A DNA stretch of 64,000 bases. It comes from Lutjanus erythropterus. Taxonomy: Eukaryota > Chordata > Actinopteri > Lutjaniformes > Lutjanidae. A model generated the notes under the pieces. The model worked only from the letters and a program-made list of their open reading frames with translations. It did not search any database and was not told the DNA's origin. Below, piece after piece: positions 20,690-32,928 of the stretch (the stretch's first letter is position 1; every line of letters starts with the position of its first letter). The position numbers and the translations under genes were made by a program. Location of the stretch: assembly GCA_020091685.1 (NCBI GenBank), contig CM034605.1, positions 26,318,470-26,382,469 on the forward strand, in the 5' to 3' direction.

Positions 20690-21735
20690 ATGGTGTGAAA
20701 GAAATATTCATATCCTACTCAATCAAAAGTATTAATATCACACTGTAAAACTACTCTATTACAAGTAAAACCAATAAAATGTACTTAAAATATTAAAAGT
20801 AATGCAGAAAAATGCCCCCTGTGACTGTTACACTGTTATATATCATTAGATTATTGTTACTCAGACATGAATGTAAAAGCAGGGCTTTACTGTTTGTCAT
20901 TTTAGAATAATGTGCAAATTATTTTCTCCATTGATCAAGTGATTTTTTGGTTTGGAAAAACTTGTCACAGTTATTGTCAGGAACCAAGCAGTGAGGCAAT
21001 GAGGAGAACTGGAGGCTGTTGGGGGAAAAAAAAAAAAAGTTTTTTTATTGACTGAAAAATGCAAATCAATACAAATCAAGAACTTAGTAACTAGGCCTGT
21101 AAAATAGGTCAACAAAATAGAAGTATACTCAAAATAGCAGCAGCAAAACAAGGTGTTAACTGAGCTTTTCTTCTTCTTCTTTTATGGCGGGAATCAACCA
21201 GCTTTAAGGTGCATTACAGCCACCTACAGTGTTGGAGTGTTGGACATGTGGCATTTGTTGGGGTCTGTACAAAAAACATTTTCTTACATCTGGAGAGCAA
21301 GATTTGTGGGTCAGAGTATCTCTGCAGCACTACAGAACTTCATTATAATGCTGTTTTGTCACACATCTTTCCTTTATCAAAAAATTGCAGCTTTTGCACG
21401 CAGCCATATACAGCGATTTCAATATTATTTCGATTAATTGTGCAACCCTACATGAAAATGTTTGCACGAAAAATGACTTAAACAGTTCTCAAATTACTGG
21501 CTGTTAATTTTCTATAAATCATTAATAGAGTTGTTTCAGTTGTATTTGTTCATTTGTTTTGTGAATCTGTAAAGTAACTGGTAACTGAAGCTGTCTGATC
21601 GTAGATCAGTAAAAAATGCAATATTTGCTTTAACTGAGTGATTCATTTAAAATCTCCTTAATATTTCAGAGGGAAAATATTGTTTCCAATTATGTTTTAC
21701 TTCACTACATTTATTTTACATCGTTAGTTCCTTTG
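20690..21735 (+). repeat. AAGTAC-family repeat interrupted by other repeats
   Basis: First half at 20690-20880 (AATATCACACTGTAAAACTACTCT, GTACTTAAAATATTAAAAGT, TGCAGAAAAATGCCCC) and second half at 21565-21735 (AATCTGTAAAGTAACTGGTAAC, TCAGAGGGAAAATATTG, ACTTCACTACATTTATTTTAC) are in the usual order. Between them lie a TTCTTCTTCTTTTATGGCGG repeat piece (21165-21235) and a truncated 'GCAATAT' element (21240-21455). Confidence 0.6.
21240..21455 (+). mobile_element. 'GGGCTG...GCAATAT' family element, truncated copy
   Basis: CTGGAGAGCAAGATTTGTGG, CTCTGCAGCACTACA and the end GATTAATTGTGCAACCCTA match 61051-61435 and 58803-59160 in order. Confidence 0.6.
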
Positions 21736-22769
21736 TAGAATAAGATTTTACCTATAAAACGTATAATGAGGTTATGAACTATGTTGTTATCGATGATATT
21801 AAATTATCAGTAAGATTCAGGATTAAGATCTTAAGGGTTTGTTTGTCACACGCTGAAACAACGTGTGCACTGAAATGAAGTGCAGGGTGGCATAATGTGA
21901 TTTTTAAAAAAGCTAGTGTGTAATCAAAAGTAAGAATTAGAATACAAGTCCAAATATAGATAAGAAAAGTAAATGATAAAGCTCAAGTCTTAAGATATAA
22001 ATACCTCATTAAAATATAAGGGTATATATCACATGGTGTACATGGTGTGTGCATTTTTTCAGTATAAAAATGTAAGTACAAATGTAAGTAAGTAAATGTA
22101 AGTACAGTACTGACATGGGACTGTCAACTGCACAGTGAGTACTTTTGATATTTAAATGGTTTTGTTGATAAAAACTTTAGTACTTTGACCAAGTAGGTAA
22201 AAGTTAAATGCCCATCAGTATTTTTTCATCACATCAGAGTGAGGTTTAGGGGTTTAAAAATGACTTTATTTTAGTATCAAGGGGTTTGAAGGTTTAGGTT
22301 TGAGGAGTGTTGTCAGGTTTTCTGGGCTTTGTGTCAACAGTGGTGACAAATGTGCAGAAATACTGAGAGAACAGTGCCACCATGTGACAGAGGAAGGAAA
22401 AGCAAAACTTACATCTCAGCAGTTCTCACCAGACATTTTTCACTCTGATTATTTGACACATATTTTGAACAATAACCTGCCAACATGCAGGAGAATAGAA
22501 ATGCTAAATTAAGTATAAAATATAGATGTTGCTTATCATCCCCAACAGCACATTTTCCTCTAAATATGTATATAATAGTCATAATAATTATTTACCACAT
22601 AAGATGAAGCTATTTCCACTTCCCACCTTCGGTTTGACAAAGTATATGTCAACATCAATGACAATTTTAAAGTTCAAAAAATATAAAAGAAAATAGAATT
22701 AGTATAACAAAACTCACTTTATAATCACTGTCTGTGAAAGTGAGGGGAGATCATCAGAACTGCGTATGA

Positions 22770-22920
22770 CTTGACTTGTGACTTGATTGACTTGAGTAAC
22801 TACTTGACTTGCTTGACTTACAGCAGGGACAGGACTTGACCTGCTTTATTCTCACCACAGTAACTTGGGACTTGTTTAAGATTTGAATGTTGAGACTTAA
22901 GACTTGCTTGTAATTGCCAT
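22770..22920. repeat. GACTTG-rich dispersed repeat
   Basis: Short irregular repetition of ACTTGACTTG / GACTTGTGACTTG over 150 bp, a familiar type of teleost repeat. The serine-rich frame seen on the minus strand is an artefact of it. Confidence 0.6.
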
Positions 22921-25900
22921 TACTTAGCAAAGACATGTTAGCATAATTACTGTGAGCATGCTAACATTAGCATTGGGTCAAAGCTCCACTTTGTGTAGTG
23001 CAGCCTCACATAGGTGCATACATGGCTGCTGATTGTTATTCAGTTTAATTTTCCTCAGTTTAAGTTGAATGTGGAGTCATAAATACTTCTGTTTGATGCA
23101 GCTGTGCTCACAGACCACTGGACATCTTTAACCTTTTTTCATGTCTGTCAAAAAAATTATCAAGCATTGTTGCCAAACATTTGACAAAGTATTGTTCAAA
23201 CTTTTTTGCAGAGCTCAGGAGGGGGGGGGGCCCAGAGATGAGCCGATGGAATTTTCCTGGTCAGAGGTCAAAGGTCAAGCTCACCGTCAGCCAGGGCCAG
23301 GCCGCACCCCACAGCAACCGCCTGCATGTGTAACACATTTTATACATCACATACATTACATTTCTTCAATATTAATACTCTGATATGAACAGCAGATGGC
23401 AGCAGAGGACAGTTCAATCAATCTCATAATCATTTAATCTCTCAGCCACCAGATGGAGACTTTTACATTTGTGTTGTCACAACAGTAGATGGATGTGTGA
23501 GTGAATCTGTATCTGTAAAAAGCTTAAATTGGTTTTTGTGTGAGTTTATCTATCTCATGAATTACATGTCAGAAAGTGTCATTTGCAATGTGAAAATCAG
23601 CTCAACTTTCAAACAGACTTCAGTCACTAATCAATCCCAGCATCATGTTTACTTTTAAATGTTATTTTGAAGTTATATCATTGTAGTGACAGTCAGTTAA
23701 CTCTGCATCTTCAGTGTGTACTGTGACTCACATTTACATCACTACCTCATGATTATAAAACTCTCTCCAAGTCTCTGCAAGTCGATTTCCATACTGTCAA
23801 ATAAATGAAAATCAATGACTCTCATTCTAAGGTCCAGATCACTGCAACACCTGTCTGTCTGCCTGTCTCTCTGTCTGTCTGTGTATCAAAGCCTGATATA
23901 TCTTCTTCCTTTGTTGCCCAAAAACTATTAAAAGCACGTCAGTGAGCCACAGTGCTGCACCAGGTGACATGTTCTGTCATATGTTGACTCAGTCCCTCAC
24001 ACACCGTCCCTGTCCTGTAAATACTCACCAGTGAACCAAATGTGTTCATCTGCAGCTGAAAATAGTCCCCATCAAATGCATCGTTTACTTTTTGAATAAT
24101 GTTTACCAAAAACTACAGAGCCCAGCTGTTTTAGGAAAACTGCACAATAACCTGCCAACGGATCAGGCCCGGAGTCTGGACTGACTTACCTGACGTTATC
24201 GACTCCAGACGGTGTTTTGCTACGTTAGCTAACTACCAATTTGGGGCTAATGTTAGCGAACATTAGCTTTGATTTTGGACTTGGTCCTGTTTGTTGATTT
24301 TTGCAGACTCTGTTTGAAAACCAGTGCTAGCTCGTATTGCTAACTGTTGACACTGTAGGGGAGATGAAGCGAGGCAAGGAAATAGAAACCAGTCCAGAGG
24401 CTGTTACAGGCGACCGAAAAAGTCACGGGAGATTTTATTATCTCAGGTGTAAGAGCCTGTACTATGAAGCAGGGTTTGTGGTTTGGTTTAGTTTAGTTTA
24501 TTTATAAAAGGACAGCGTGCAGTGACGTTGATCATTTACAAGAAATGAAAACATGGTTGCACCAGATTTAGCGAGATGCTGATTTCCCTCTGTGGTCCTA
24601 CACATAACAAGCAGACACAATAATAAAATTTATCTCCGGCGCAAGTTATGTTCAAGAGATCAACTAGGAAAAAGCACCACCTGCCTGCTGACCAATCAAA
24701 TCACTTAATTAAATGGTGCTGGGATTCACCAAAGTCAGGGTGGAGCGTGGTGTATGGACCATGAGAGGGAGGAGGGAAAAGTGTTATTTCATTGTGATTT
24801 TATGAACCAGTTTCATCCTGCAGCAGAGACTGATTGAAGCACTAAAGCTGTGTACTTGTTGAATTTTAAAAACGTATGAAAGTAAGCCTGCTGACCGCTT
24901 TGAATTATGTTTTTATTTGCAACAAGTCTGTTTTATACTGCATTCTGACCAACATGATGCATTAATATAAATATATCCATATAAAGAAGAGAAGGTCACA
25001 CTCTCATGTATATAATTTAATACATTTGATCATCTGTCTGTCATCTGCAGAGACTTCGTATTAAATGCTGCTAAAAGAATAAGACAAACTGTCTCAAGAA
25101 AACACATAAGCAGCACATTGATTTAACAGACTATACAGATGTAATTATAGTCAGATCTACTCGTGCTCTAATGATGGAGCAGTGATATTTTAGGAACCTG
25201 TATCCTAAGTGTTATTTCCAGCTGAAAACATCAGGCATTCTTGTGAAAACACCCAGCTATGAGCGCATGAGAGGCTTTGGAGACGCAGTGAGACGACTGT
25301 TAATTTACACATTGAACTGTTTTTAATGTGTGATTAATGCAGTGTGTTACAAATACTTATTTTCTGTGATCATTTATCTTATGTAAGTATCCTAAAAATG
25401 TGCTGAGTTTATTTCTGTCATCGATCATGTAGATGTACCTGCCGTATTTCACCATCTGACCAGTGTTTGCTGAGATGTAAATTAGCTTTAGCCTCAGTCT
25501 TTTAGCATTAACGCCATATCATATACGTGGCTGTTAGGCAACTTTACATGTTTAAGACACTTTCTTGTTTTAAAACATGTCACATGGAAACATTAAAACA
25601 TCAGCTGGAGACTTTATGGCCGACAGAAGGAGTTAGCATTAGCTCACTTATGAAATCTGCTTGTGAGAGTCGTCATTTTAGCCGAAAAAATCCATGATCG
25701 TCACCTAGAAAGGAGGAGCTGCTTCTGTTTTCTTCTCTGTGGAATCACAGACCTTGTTTTTCAACAATTCCTTGTAAATTTGATGATAAATCTGCCTCCG
25801 TTTCGCTGTAAAGTGCCTAAATGCAGCGCAAGAATGGAAAGCTTGACAGGCGTAGCAACAGTAATTAAGGAGGGCGGGGCTTAGAGAAGTTTCAGTTAGT

Positions 25901-26394
25901 ATCATTGGTAACACCTGTGTTTACCTGACTGGTCTGGACATGTTCATTAATCTGGCTTTCTAAGGTGTCTGTGTATGTCTCGATTCACTTATTTGCGCAT
26001 TAAACGCAAATTACATTTTATTTTTGCACAAAAGGACCAAATTAAACCCCTCCAAGACTTGAGAGAGTTTATGTTCAACCATTTCCACATGTAGGCGGAT
26101 TAATAATTAGTTCAAATGTGTCTTTCGTGTTTTATGAAAGTGGTGAAAGAGAAGAAAAGCCTGCAGCAGGAACAGTCTGTGTGCATGCATGTCAGAGAGA
26201 CTATAATATATTAACACACACACACAGGGTCAAACTGATTAAAGTTAAAGTTTTAATGCACACAATAAGAAACCAAATGTGTTTTGTTTATGGACTTGTG
26301 CTGTTTTTATTTAATCTAGATGACTTGTATGTTCCCGCCTTTATGCACACAAGGCCCCCGCTAATCTTGTTCTCCATCGGCCCCTGTGCATAAT
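22921..26394. other. Intergenic, no gene supported
   Basis: Contains a G-run (23219-23231), old AGCTA-type fragments (24215-24345) and one dispersed repeat at 24487-24615. Otherwise unique AT-rich DNA with chance frames only. Confidence 0.4.
24487..24615 (+). repeat. 'TTTAGTTTATTTAT...GATTTCC' dispersed repeat, copy 1
   Basis: Blocks GTTTATTTATAAAAGGACAG, GATGCTGATTTCCCTCTGTG and ACATAACAA match 56050-56185 in order and orientation. Confidence 0.55.
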
Positions 26395-27175
26395 GAAAAG
26401 GGGCTTATCATGATGCTGGCCTCGGGGTGACGTCGACTTTCTCCATTTCCGCCGAGAATAAGGTGAATGCCACTTAAACCACGTGACCGGCGGAAATCTC
26501 CCAGGACCCATAGGTGCCATCGCCGGCTGGAATGGGAACAATAACTGAGAGAGAATAAAATGAAGAGTTCAATTGGGAAGCGATTAAAATGAATAGAAGC
26601 TTTGACTAGATAAGACACATACCATTTCCTCATCTATTTAACATTCATTGAATTGAATAATCCGGTCTTATTATCGTAAATAGTCTGCATATTTACCCTG
26701 AATATGCTAATTTATGTTTGCTGCAAGCCCTGTGCGACTTAATAATTTTTCCATCAATATCTCTGCCTTTCTCCTATAGCTATTTCTAAAGAGGAGTGGA
26801 GAGGGAGCGGGAGGAGAGACCTAGAGAAAGAGATGAACACAGTTATATAGTGCTCATTGTTTCTGTAACTTTTCTATTCATTTTTTTGCACTTTGCCCAG
26901 GGCCAGCCGAGTTACATTTCAATCAAAAGATTCATTGTAAAGTCATTATCCCAAACTAGGCCCCGATAATTGGCTGTCATTTTGCATAGTGGTGGCACTC
27001 TGGCTGTAGGGCAAATGACTGTGGTCTTATCTTTCACTTTTAAGGAAAAATAATGGACAATTTATCATTAATCTTCTCTGGGAAATAATAACAAGTTAAA
27101 TGTCATTCCCCGTGTCGCGCCTTACAAATAAAATTGTGTCGCTCAGGGCCTGGGCTGATCACAGACTGACCTATC
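26395..27175. promoter_or_regulatory. Candidate conserved non-coding element (enhancer-like), strongest in the window
   Basis: About 780 bp of non-repetitive DNA with no coding frame and a dense series of developmental factor sites: CACGTGAC E-box (26480-26487), TGACGTCG CRE half (26428-26435), ATATGCTAATTTATG POU/homeodomain block (26702-26716), CGATAATTGGCTGTCATT (homeodomain plus MEIS-type TGTCA, 26964-26981), several CATTAA/TTAATA sites. The texture resembles vertebrate ultraconserved enhancers, but conservation itself was not tested. Confidence 0.4.
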
Positions 27176-28479
27176 CTCTTCACTGTGAAGGTGGAGGAGA
27201 AATTTAACTCTGTGGCGGCAGCAGGGTGGAGGCAGGTCGCACCACAAAACATTAAGTCCTCTGCAACGCCTAAATATACATGTAATGCGACTTATAACAG
27301 CATTTTCCGGTGTGTTTTCGGATGTTAAAGTGAGGATATCTGTCAGCGGTTTCTGTCTTTAAGGCGGTCTTCGGTTCCAGTGAATTTCTACTGTATATGA
27401 AATGATCAATGGGCTTCAGAGCAGCTTCTAAACGGACCTTTTTGGTGAGATTGTTTTTTCATCTGATTGGGTAACACCTCCTCTTCCTTTAAAGTCCTTC
27501 TGAAGTTACTACTGCGTAATTAAAATGTTTGATTTACTGAATTATGTTGCACCATTAAACCTTAAGGAGAGTCTTAAAATAACATTTAATTATGTATTGT
27601 ATTTTATTATTAATTGTATTATTAGAAAATATAATATGACATGATTAGCTCTCAGTGTCAGATACTCTGCTCCTGAAATGTAGCTAGCTAGCTTATGTTA
27701 ACCATTGACGGATTATAATGAACTACTAGTGAATGCAAAGATGATGCCCATTTAGTCCAATCACAACTTCTCACCTGGCGAATAAGCTTTAAAAGTTGTC
27801 TAGCTCCCAAGTTTGCTTCCTGGTTATATGGTCCACTGAATGTGCGCAGTAGTGCCCCCTGTCTGTGAGTTCCCACTCAGCCTGTAAATTTTTTTAGGGC
27901 GTTTTTTCATCTCAAGGGATATTTTACAAATATAAAAACTCCATGAATCAAAAAAATTATAATAGAAAGACTCATGACTGATCTTGTTTGCAGTTCGATG
28001 TTTGCTGACAGCAGTTTTATAGGCGTTTCTTTTATAGTGGTTACCTATGGGGGGGAGTGGGATACTTTTTGGGTTGGTGGGGAATTTTTCACAGCAATAC
28101 CGCAAGTGGCCACTGGGAAAAGTTGGCGGCAGAGCTGGGGGGCAAAGCTCTGTTTAGCTCTATAATAAGTCTGTGGTGCTAACTCACAAAAATGAACATG
28201 TTTTTGGAAAGAAAAAGATTTAACGAGCAGACCAAAACATCTGAACAACTGATGGCTGCGTAAAACTCTCAAATTTGATGCATGTTGAATAAAATATGGA
28301 TTTACTGCCGTACATGAATGCTGCAAATGCGTTCTTTGCCTCAAGACGTGTTTTAAATCATCATCGTTTTGTGTCACCTCAAACAAAAACACCTGACAGA
28401 GAACAAAAAAACTTTGGGTTTTTAAAGACACAGCCTCTTGCAAAATTGTTTATGTTAACATTTGATAATTATCACTAAT
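27176..28479. other. Intergenic, nothing firmly recognised
   Basis: Unique-looking DNA; 28030-28180 (CGCAAGTGGCCACTGGG) resembles a dispersed repeat fragment. No exon supported. Confidence 0.35.
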
Positions 28480-29010
28480 CACAAGTTGCAATTGAGGCTG
28501 GTGGGAATGAGGGCTGCACAGTTAATCAAAATATTATTGAAAACGCACAGTGGCCAAGTGCGATATCCAAATCACAGAAGCTGCATTTTTTTATGTAAAG
28601 GAAAAATGTGTGTGCGCTGCAGTGCTGCAGAGATGCCCTGAACTACAAATATTGTTCTCCGGATGTCACAAAACATGCATCTACATTTGCAATCACAATA
28701 TCTGTCAAAATAATTGCAATATGTTTTTTACATATCGTGCAGCCCTAGTGAAAATGTCATTGCTGTTGCAGGTATTTTATCAATAAAGCAATTTGACAAA
28801 CTAAAATTTACCTGATGGTGGCATCAGAGTTATAACAATTCCCCCTGAAGGGAACGTGAATGTGTGAGCCAAACATCTTGGCAGTCCATGTAACAATTGT
28901 TGAAATATTTTACTCAAATCCATACATTTCAACCTCCTGATGGTGCAAGAGGAAAAGTCAGATCACCAAAATCAGTAGGATCGATACTCAGAGGAACATG
29001 AATGTTGTAT
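28480..29010 (+). repeat. Dispersed teleost repeat interrupted by a GGGCTGCAC element
   Basis: GAGGCTGGTGGGAATG before 28510 resumes as AAAATGTCATTGCTGTTGCAGG after 28748, followed by CTGATGGTGGCATCAGAG, GAGGGGAACGTGAATG-type and AAAAGTCAGATCACCAAAAT blocks. The same family is at 47455-47790 and 48680-48810. Confidence 0.65.
28510..28747. mobile_element. hAT-like MITE with AGGGCTGCAC / GTGCAGCCCT inverted termini
   Basis: Exact 10-bp terminal inverted repeats. Flanks GTGGGAATG (28501-28509) and GTGAAAATG (28748-28756) look like a mutated 8-9 bp target duplication, as made by hAT transposases. It is inserted in the older repeat at 28480-29010. No coding capacity. Confidence 0.75.
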
Positions 29011-29149
29011 AGCAGTGATAAGTTTGCAGGAATTGCAGAAAAATCTTGGAGACCTTGCTGTTCATGAGTCAGTGCTTGATATAAATGATGAGCTGCAGCT
29101 GTGACTGTGCAGCAGTTGTGTTTTTAAGTATGTCAGGTTTTTCTTCTTT

Positions 29150-29640
29150 TGACAGAAGCGGCCTCGGCGAGTGACCCCGTCCATTGTGAGCCCTCATCAG
29201 TAAACAATCTGAGATAAATGGCAGAGTGAAAGGTTGACATCAGCAGAGGACGACACTCATTCCCATTCGTTTATCGGATTAGGCTGCTGTGAGAGGACGA
29301 GGCCGAATGACTCGTTTGGCATTCAAAGGCAACTGTGTCTGACAGAGGGCCTGTTTGAACAGGGATCAATTATCAATCAGTCTATAGGCGAGGAGGGGAG
29401 ATTACCAAAGCTGTATGAGTCGTGTTGACAAATAACCTCTGAGATCCTGTCAATGAATGCACACGGACAAACGCCTTTGGCTTTGACACTGGCCACTGCT
29501 GAAATTCAGATTAGGGTCCATCTCATCAGCAGATTAGTGCTGTTTATGTCTGCTCCATCATCGCACATCATCTCTGTGGTCATTTCAGCTGCATTAAAGC
29601 TCCTGACGGGCTGCTGCACAGCCAATTATGTCCTTGTAAG
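29150..29640. promoter_or_regulatory. Candidate conserved non-coding element 2
   Basis: Non-repetitive, more GC-rich DNA with clusters of homeodomain-like sites (GATCAATTATCAATCAGT at 29362-29379, CAGATTAGGG, GCCAATTATG) and GTAAACAA forkhead-like site (29202-29209). No splice-flanked exon seen. Conservation untested. Confidence 0.3.
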
Positions 29641-29999
29641 CTCACAGGTTGCGTTCACTTTGTCAACAAATCACACTTTTGAAACATATTTCCACACAAA
29701 ACCACATGATATATTTGTACATTTTCTAATAAAGTCACAATTACAAACATACATGTTAAATATTGAGAAAATGAAACTTATACAGTTGTTGCACATAAGA
29801 AAATAAGAATAATAAGCTATATGTGCAGAAGATGAACCCACTCTGAAGGATGGGAATTATAAATCATCTGGAATCAATTTTAATTAATCAAATTATAACA
29901 GTGAACAAGCTTTTAATGAATTACTTAACTATTGAGAGATTAGTTTTGGCTGCTGTAATTAATCTGCAACTCGTGGGGGGAAAAAAAAGATAATTTGTC

Positions 30000-30395
30000 T
30001 TAAAGGGACAGTTCAACCCAAAATCAATAATGCATATTTTTCCTCAGGGCTGTAGTGTTTTTTTTTTATCAGTCTAATTTTTTATGGTGTGAGTTGCAAA
30101 GTTTTGGAGAGTCGCAGAGATGTCTGCCTTCTTGATGATATTATGGAGCTAAATGCCACTTGGCTTGTGAAGCTCAAAGCACCAAAATTGCAAATTTTCA
30201 TTCCAATTCCAGGGATCATGACCCACTTACTCAACATAATCCACAGACCTTGTTCTGAGCAGTTTCATATAGGAACTATTTTTTTCTCTATGAGAAAGAA
30301 AGTAGTTTGAGTAGATTCTACTGCAGAGAGAAAGTAGTTCCTACATGAAGCTGCTCACAACAAGGTCTGTGGATTATTTTGAGCAACCAGTTCAG
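30000..30395 (+). mobile_element. TTAA-AGGGACAG foldback element, left arm plus part of the right arm
   Basis: Starts TTAAAGGGACAGTTCA, follows the block order of 32929-33557 (AGAGATGTCTGCCTTC, CCACAGACCTTGTT, GAGCAGTTTCAT, then the inverted AGTAGTTCCTACATGAA and ACAAGGTCTGTGGATTAT), then breaks off near 30395. Confidence 0.75.
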
Positions 30396-30581
30396 GACTT
30401 TTGTCTTGCTCTTTTTGAACATTTTGACAGTGTTGATGTAAATAGAGGACATTGGAACGAAGAGGATGTCTCTGTATTTGTTATTTTGAGCGATGAAGAC
30501 TGTGAAGTGTTTCAGGCTTCACAAGAAAAATCCACTGAACCAGCTGAGCAGAGTCATAATCAGTTATATATATATAGATGA
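30345..30581 (+). other. 78-codon open frame of unknown nature
   Basis: ATG-initiated frame whose first ~19 codons lie in a foldback-element arm; the remaining ~60 codons are acidic (DVNRGHWNEEDVSVF, LSDEDCEVFQ) and recall no family I know. No promoter or splice signal seen. It could be a chance frame or a remnant of a transposon gene. Confidence 0.15.
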
Positions 30582-30599
30582 TATAGTGTCACCTACTTT

Positions 30600-32928
30600 G
30601 TGTATTTATTGTCAATCTCATGTCAAATATTTTGCAAAATGTAGCTTTAAACAAGAGTGAGTTATTGTATGGATGCAACAATAATGGGTCAGGGTTTATT
30701 TTTTGAAAAGAAAACCCCAACAGGTTCCTGAATCTTCCTTCCTGTTATTTCACAATAATAACCTGCTCACTGTACATTATCCCGCTTATTGCATGGTTAC
30801 TTATCAATAATCCATCTGGCACACATTTATGTGAAACAAAATACATTTTAAAATGATTTTATAGGTTTATTTTGCAATAGTGACCTGCTCACTGTACGTT
30901 ATCCTGCTTGTTACATAAGATAAAACACAACCAATATACAGTATCTTTCTCCCCCGAAACCCTGTTGCCTCCTGTTGTCTTAGCACCATCATGCCACTCT
31001 GTATTTTTCCCATGATCCCTCATGGTCGTCCTCTCCGTCTTAGTCCGACCCGGCTCTGTTCCGCTCTCCCTCGACTTTGAGGGCGTCCAGACGTGCTCGA
31101 GGATTCACGGCGGTTCTTAACCGTCACGGTCAACTCCTGCCTGCAGGACAGAGGGGAGGTCGGGATTACGAGGGACTGTTTGCTCTCTGAGGCCCCTGCT
31201 GTAACCTTCAACCTGCCCTCCAAACTGACACACTGACCGCTGCTATTCATGCAGCGCTCACAACAATGTCTAAATCCTCCTTTATATTCACTGTGAGGGT
31301 GTTATGATCTCTCTCTCTGTTATCGCTGCCGACAAGAGAAGTTTATTTGTAACATTAGCATCAGCAAACAGCAGCATTTGGTCAAATTAATCCTCATCTG
31401 TTGCACTTTTTCACAACAAAAACAGGCAGTTTCATTTTGTGTTTGCAGACACAAATGATTTAAAATTCATGACGCGGTGGCTGCAGCTGATGTTGATGTA
31501 TTTCATGAATATAACAAAGAAACATCTAAACTCTTATCTCTAAAACTTTTCACCATTAAGAATTCACTGACAACAGCGATATGTAATGTGATGACTAAGT
31601 ATTGAATTATTATAATTTTCATATCACTCGATCCTTTACTTATTGTTTTCTTATCGCCTGGGTTGATGGTTTGAGTGTGAATTATTATTATTTTCACAAC
31701 ACTTTCACTTTATTCTTTTCTTCTTTGTTCCCCCAAAGTGAAAAAACTACTTTGTTGATCACTTGAGCTCACTTTATTTACGATTTTTGTTTTTTTGCAT
31801 TCAGAAGTTCTCTAAAGTTTTTTGTATAAATATGCAAATGAAGCCTATGACCTAAAATAAACACCTAAATGTGCACGTTGGACATTTTCTTTCTGCTAGT
31901 CTGAAAGAAAATGTCATGGAAGAAACATGGCCTCGAAATCTCAAAACTGACCTGTGTTTTTGCCTGTTGTGTTGTGCATGTAGGTTAAATGCCAGAAAAT
32001 TTAAAAAATGACAAGAATTTCAATTTCTTTGTTCAGCTATTCTCCTCTATTGTAAAGCCATGCAGAATTAATGACTTCCTGACACATCCACGCCCAGTAT
32101 TTCTAATGCATGTGAGTCAAAGACATTTAATTAAAGGAAATTCCCACATCCAAGAAAGACACGAAACATCTAGAATTCAAGAGCAGTGTGCAGAAATCTC
32201 CTTTTTTAAAGTTCTCTGATTCTTAAAATCGCAAATTAAGTATTTTTTTGTATAAACACTTGGGTTACAAAGAATATCTTACATATCAGTCAAACAGTTT
32301 GGACAAAACTGTGACATCTGTAGGTGGCGCTCTATGCTTTACCTATTTAGCCAGGCCAGGGTGACTGTCAGTTCTCCTGCTAACTATCCAGCTCTCCTGT
32401 ATGTGGGACTGTGAGGAGATTACAGTGTTCTGGAGGGAGGTATCACACGCAAAATACATAAATAATGGGCATTAATCTACCTCTGCATCCTAACCTGTTC
32501 ATGCTGAGCATAAATCCAATTGATCCAATTTACCAAGACATAAAGACATGCCTGCTCCGTTGGTAAACACCTGATAGATTTTCTGCACACGTCAGTGGCT
32601 CAGGGAGACGTCCTCCTGCCTGTACATGGAGAAAATCACTTTTTGATTCCACATGAACCATTCATTCTCTTCATGGATGTTATGGATTTGCTTGAAATGC
32701 AATGAGGGACTGAAGAAATGGGAAATGTTTGAATGATGAAGGCAGCGAGGAAAATAATAATTACAATTTTCACACATATTTTATTTGATTTGAACATTTT
32801 ATTCAGCTGTTTTGCCACTGTTTACTATGGCCTGCGGACTTAACAGTAACATGTTCAGGTTGAGTTTCTTCTGTGTTTTATTTTTAACTGAGTCATAAAA
32901 GAGACGTTTAATTATCTCAGATTGCTCC
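30600..32928. other. Intergenic, no gene supported
   Basis: 31020-31230 is a CpG-richer patch (GTCCGACCCGGCTCTG) with an open frame on each strand but no recognised domain. 31500-31700 shows a repeated GAATTATTAT/TTTTCA motif pair. Otherwise AT-rich filler. Confidence 0.35.

Noticed and set aside
28045-28443. 132-codon frame on the minus strand
   Set aside because: No recognised domain; part of it overlaps a probable dispersed repeat and there are no splice signals.
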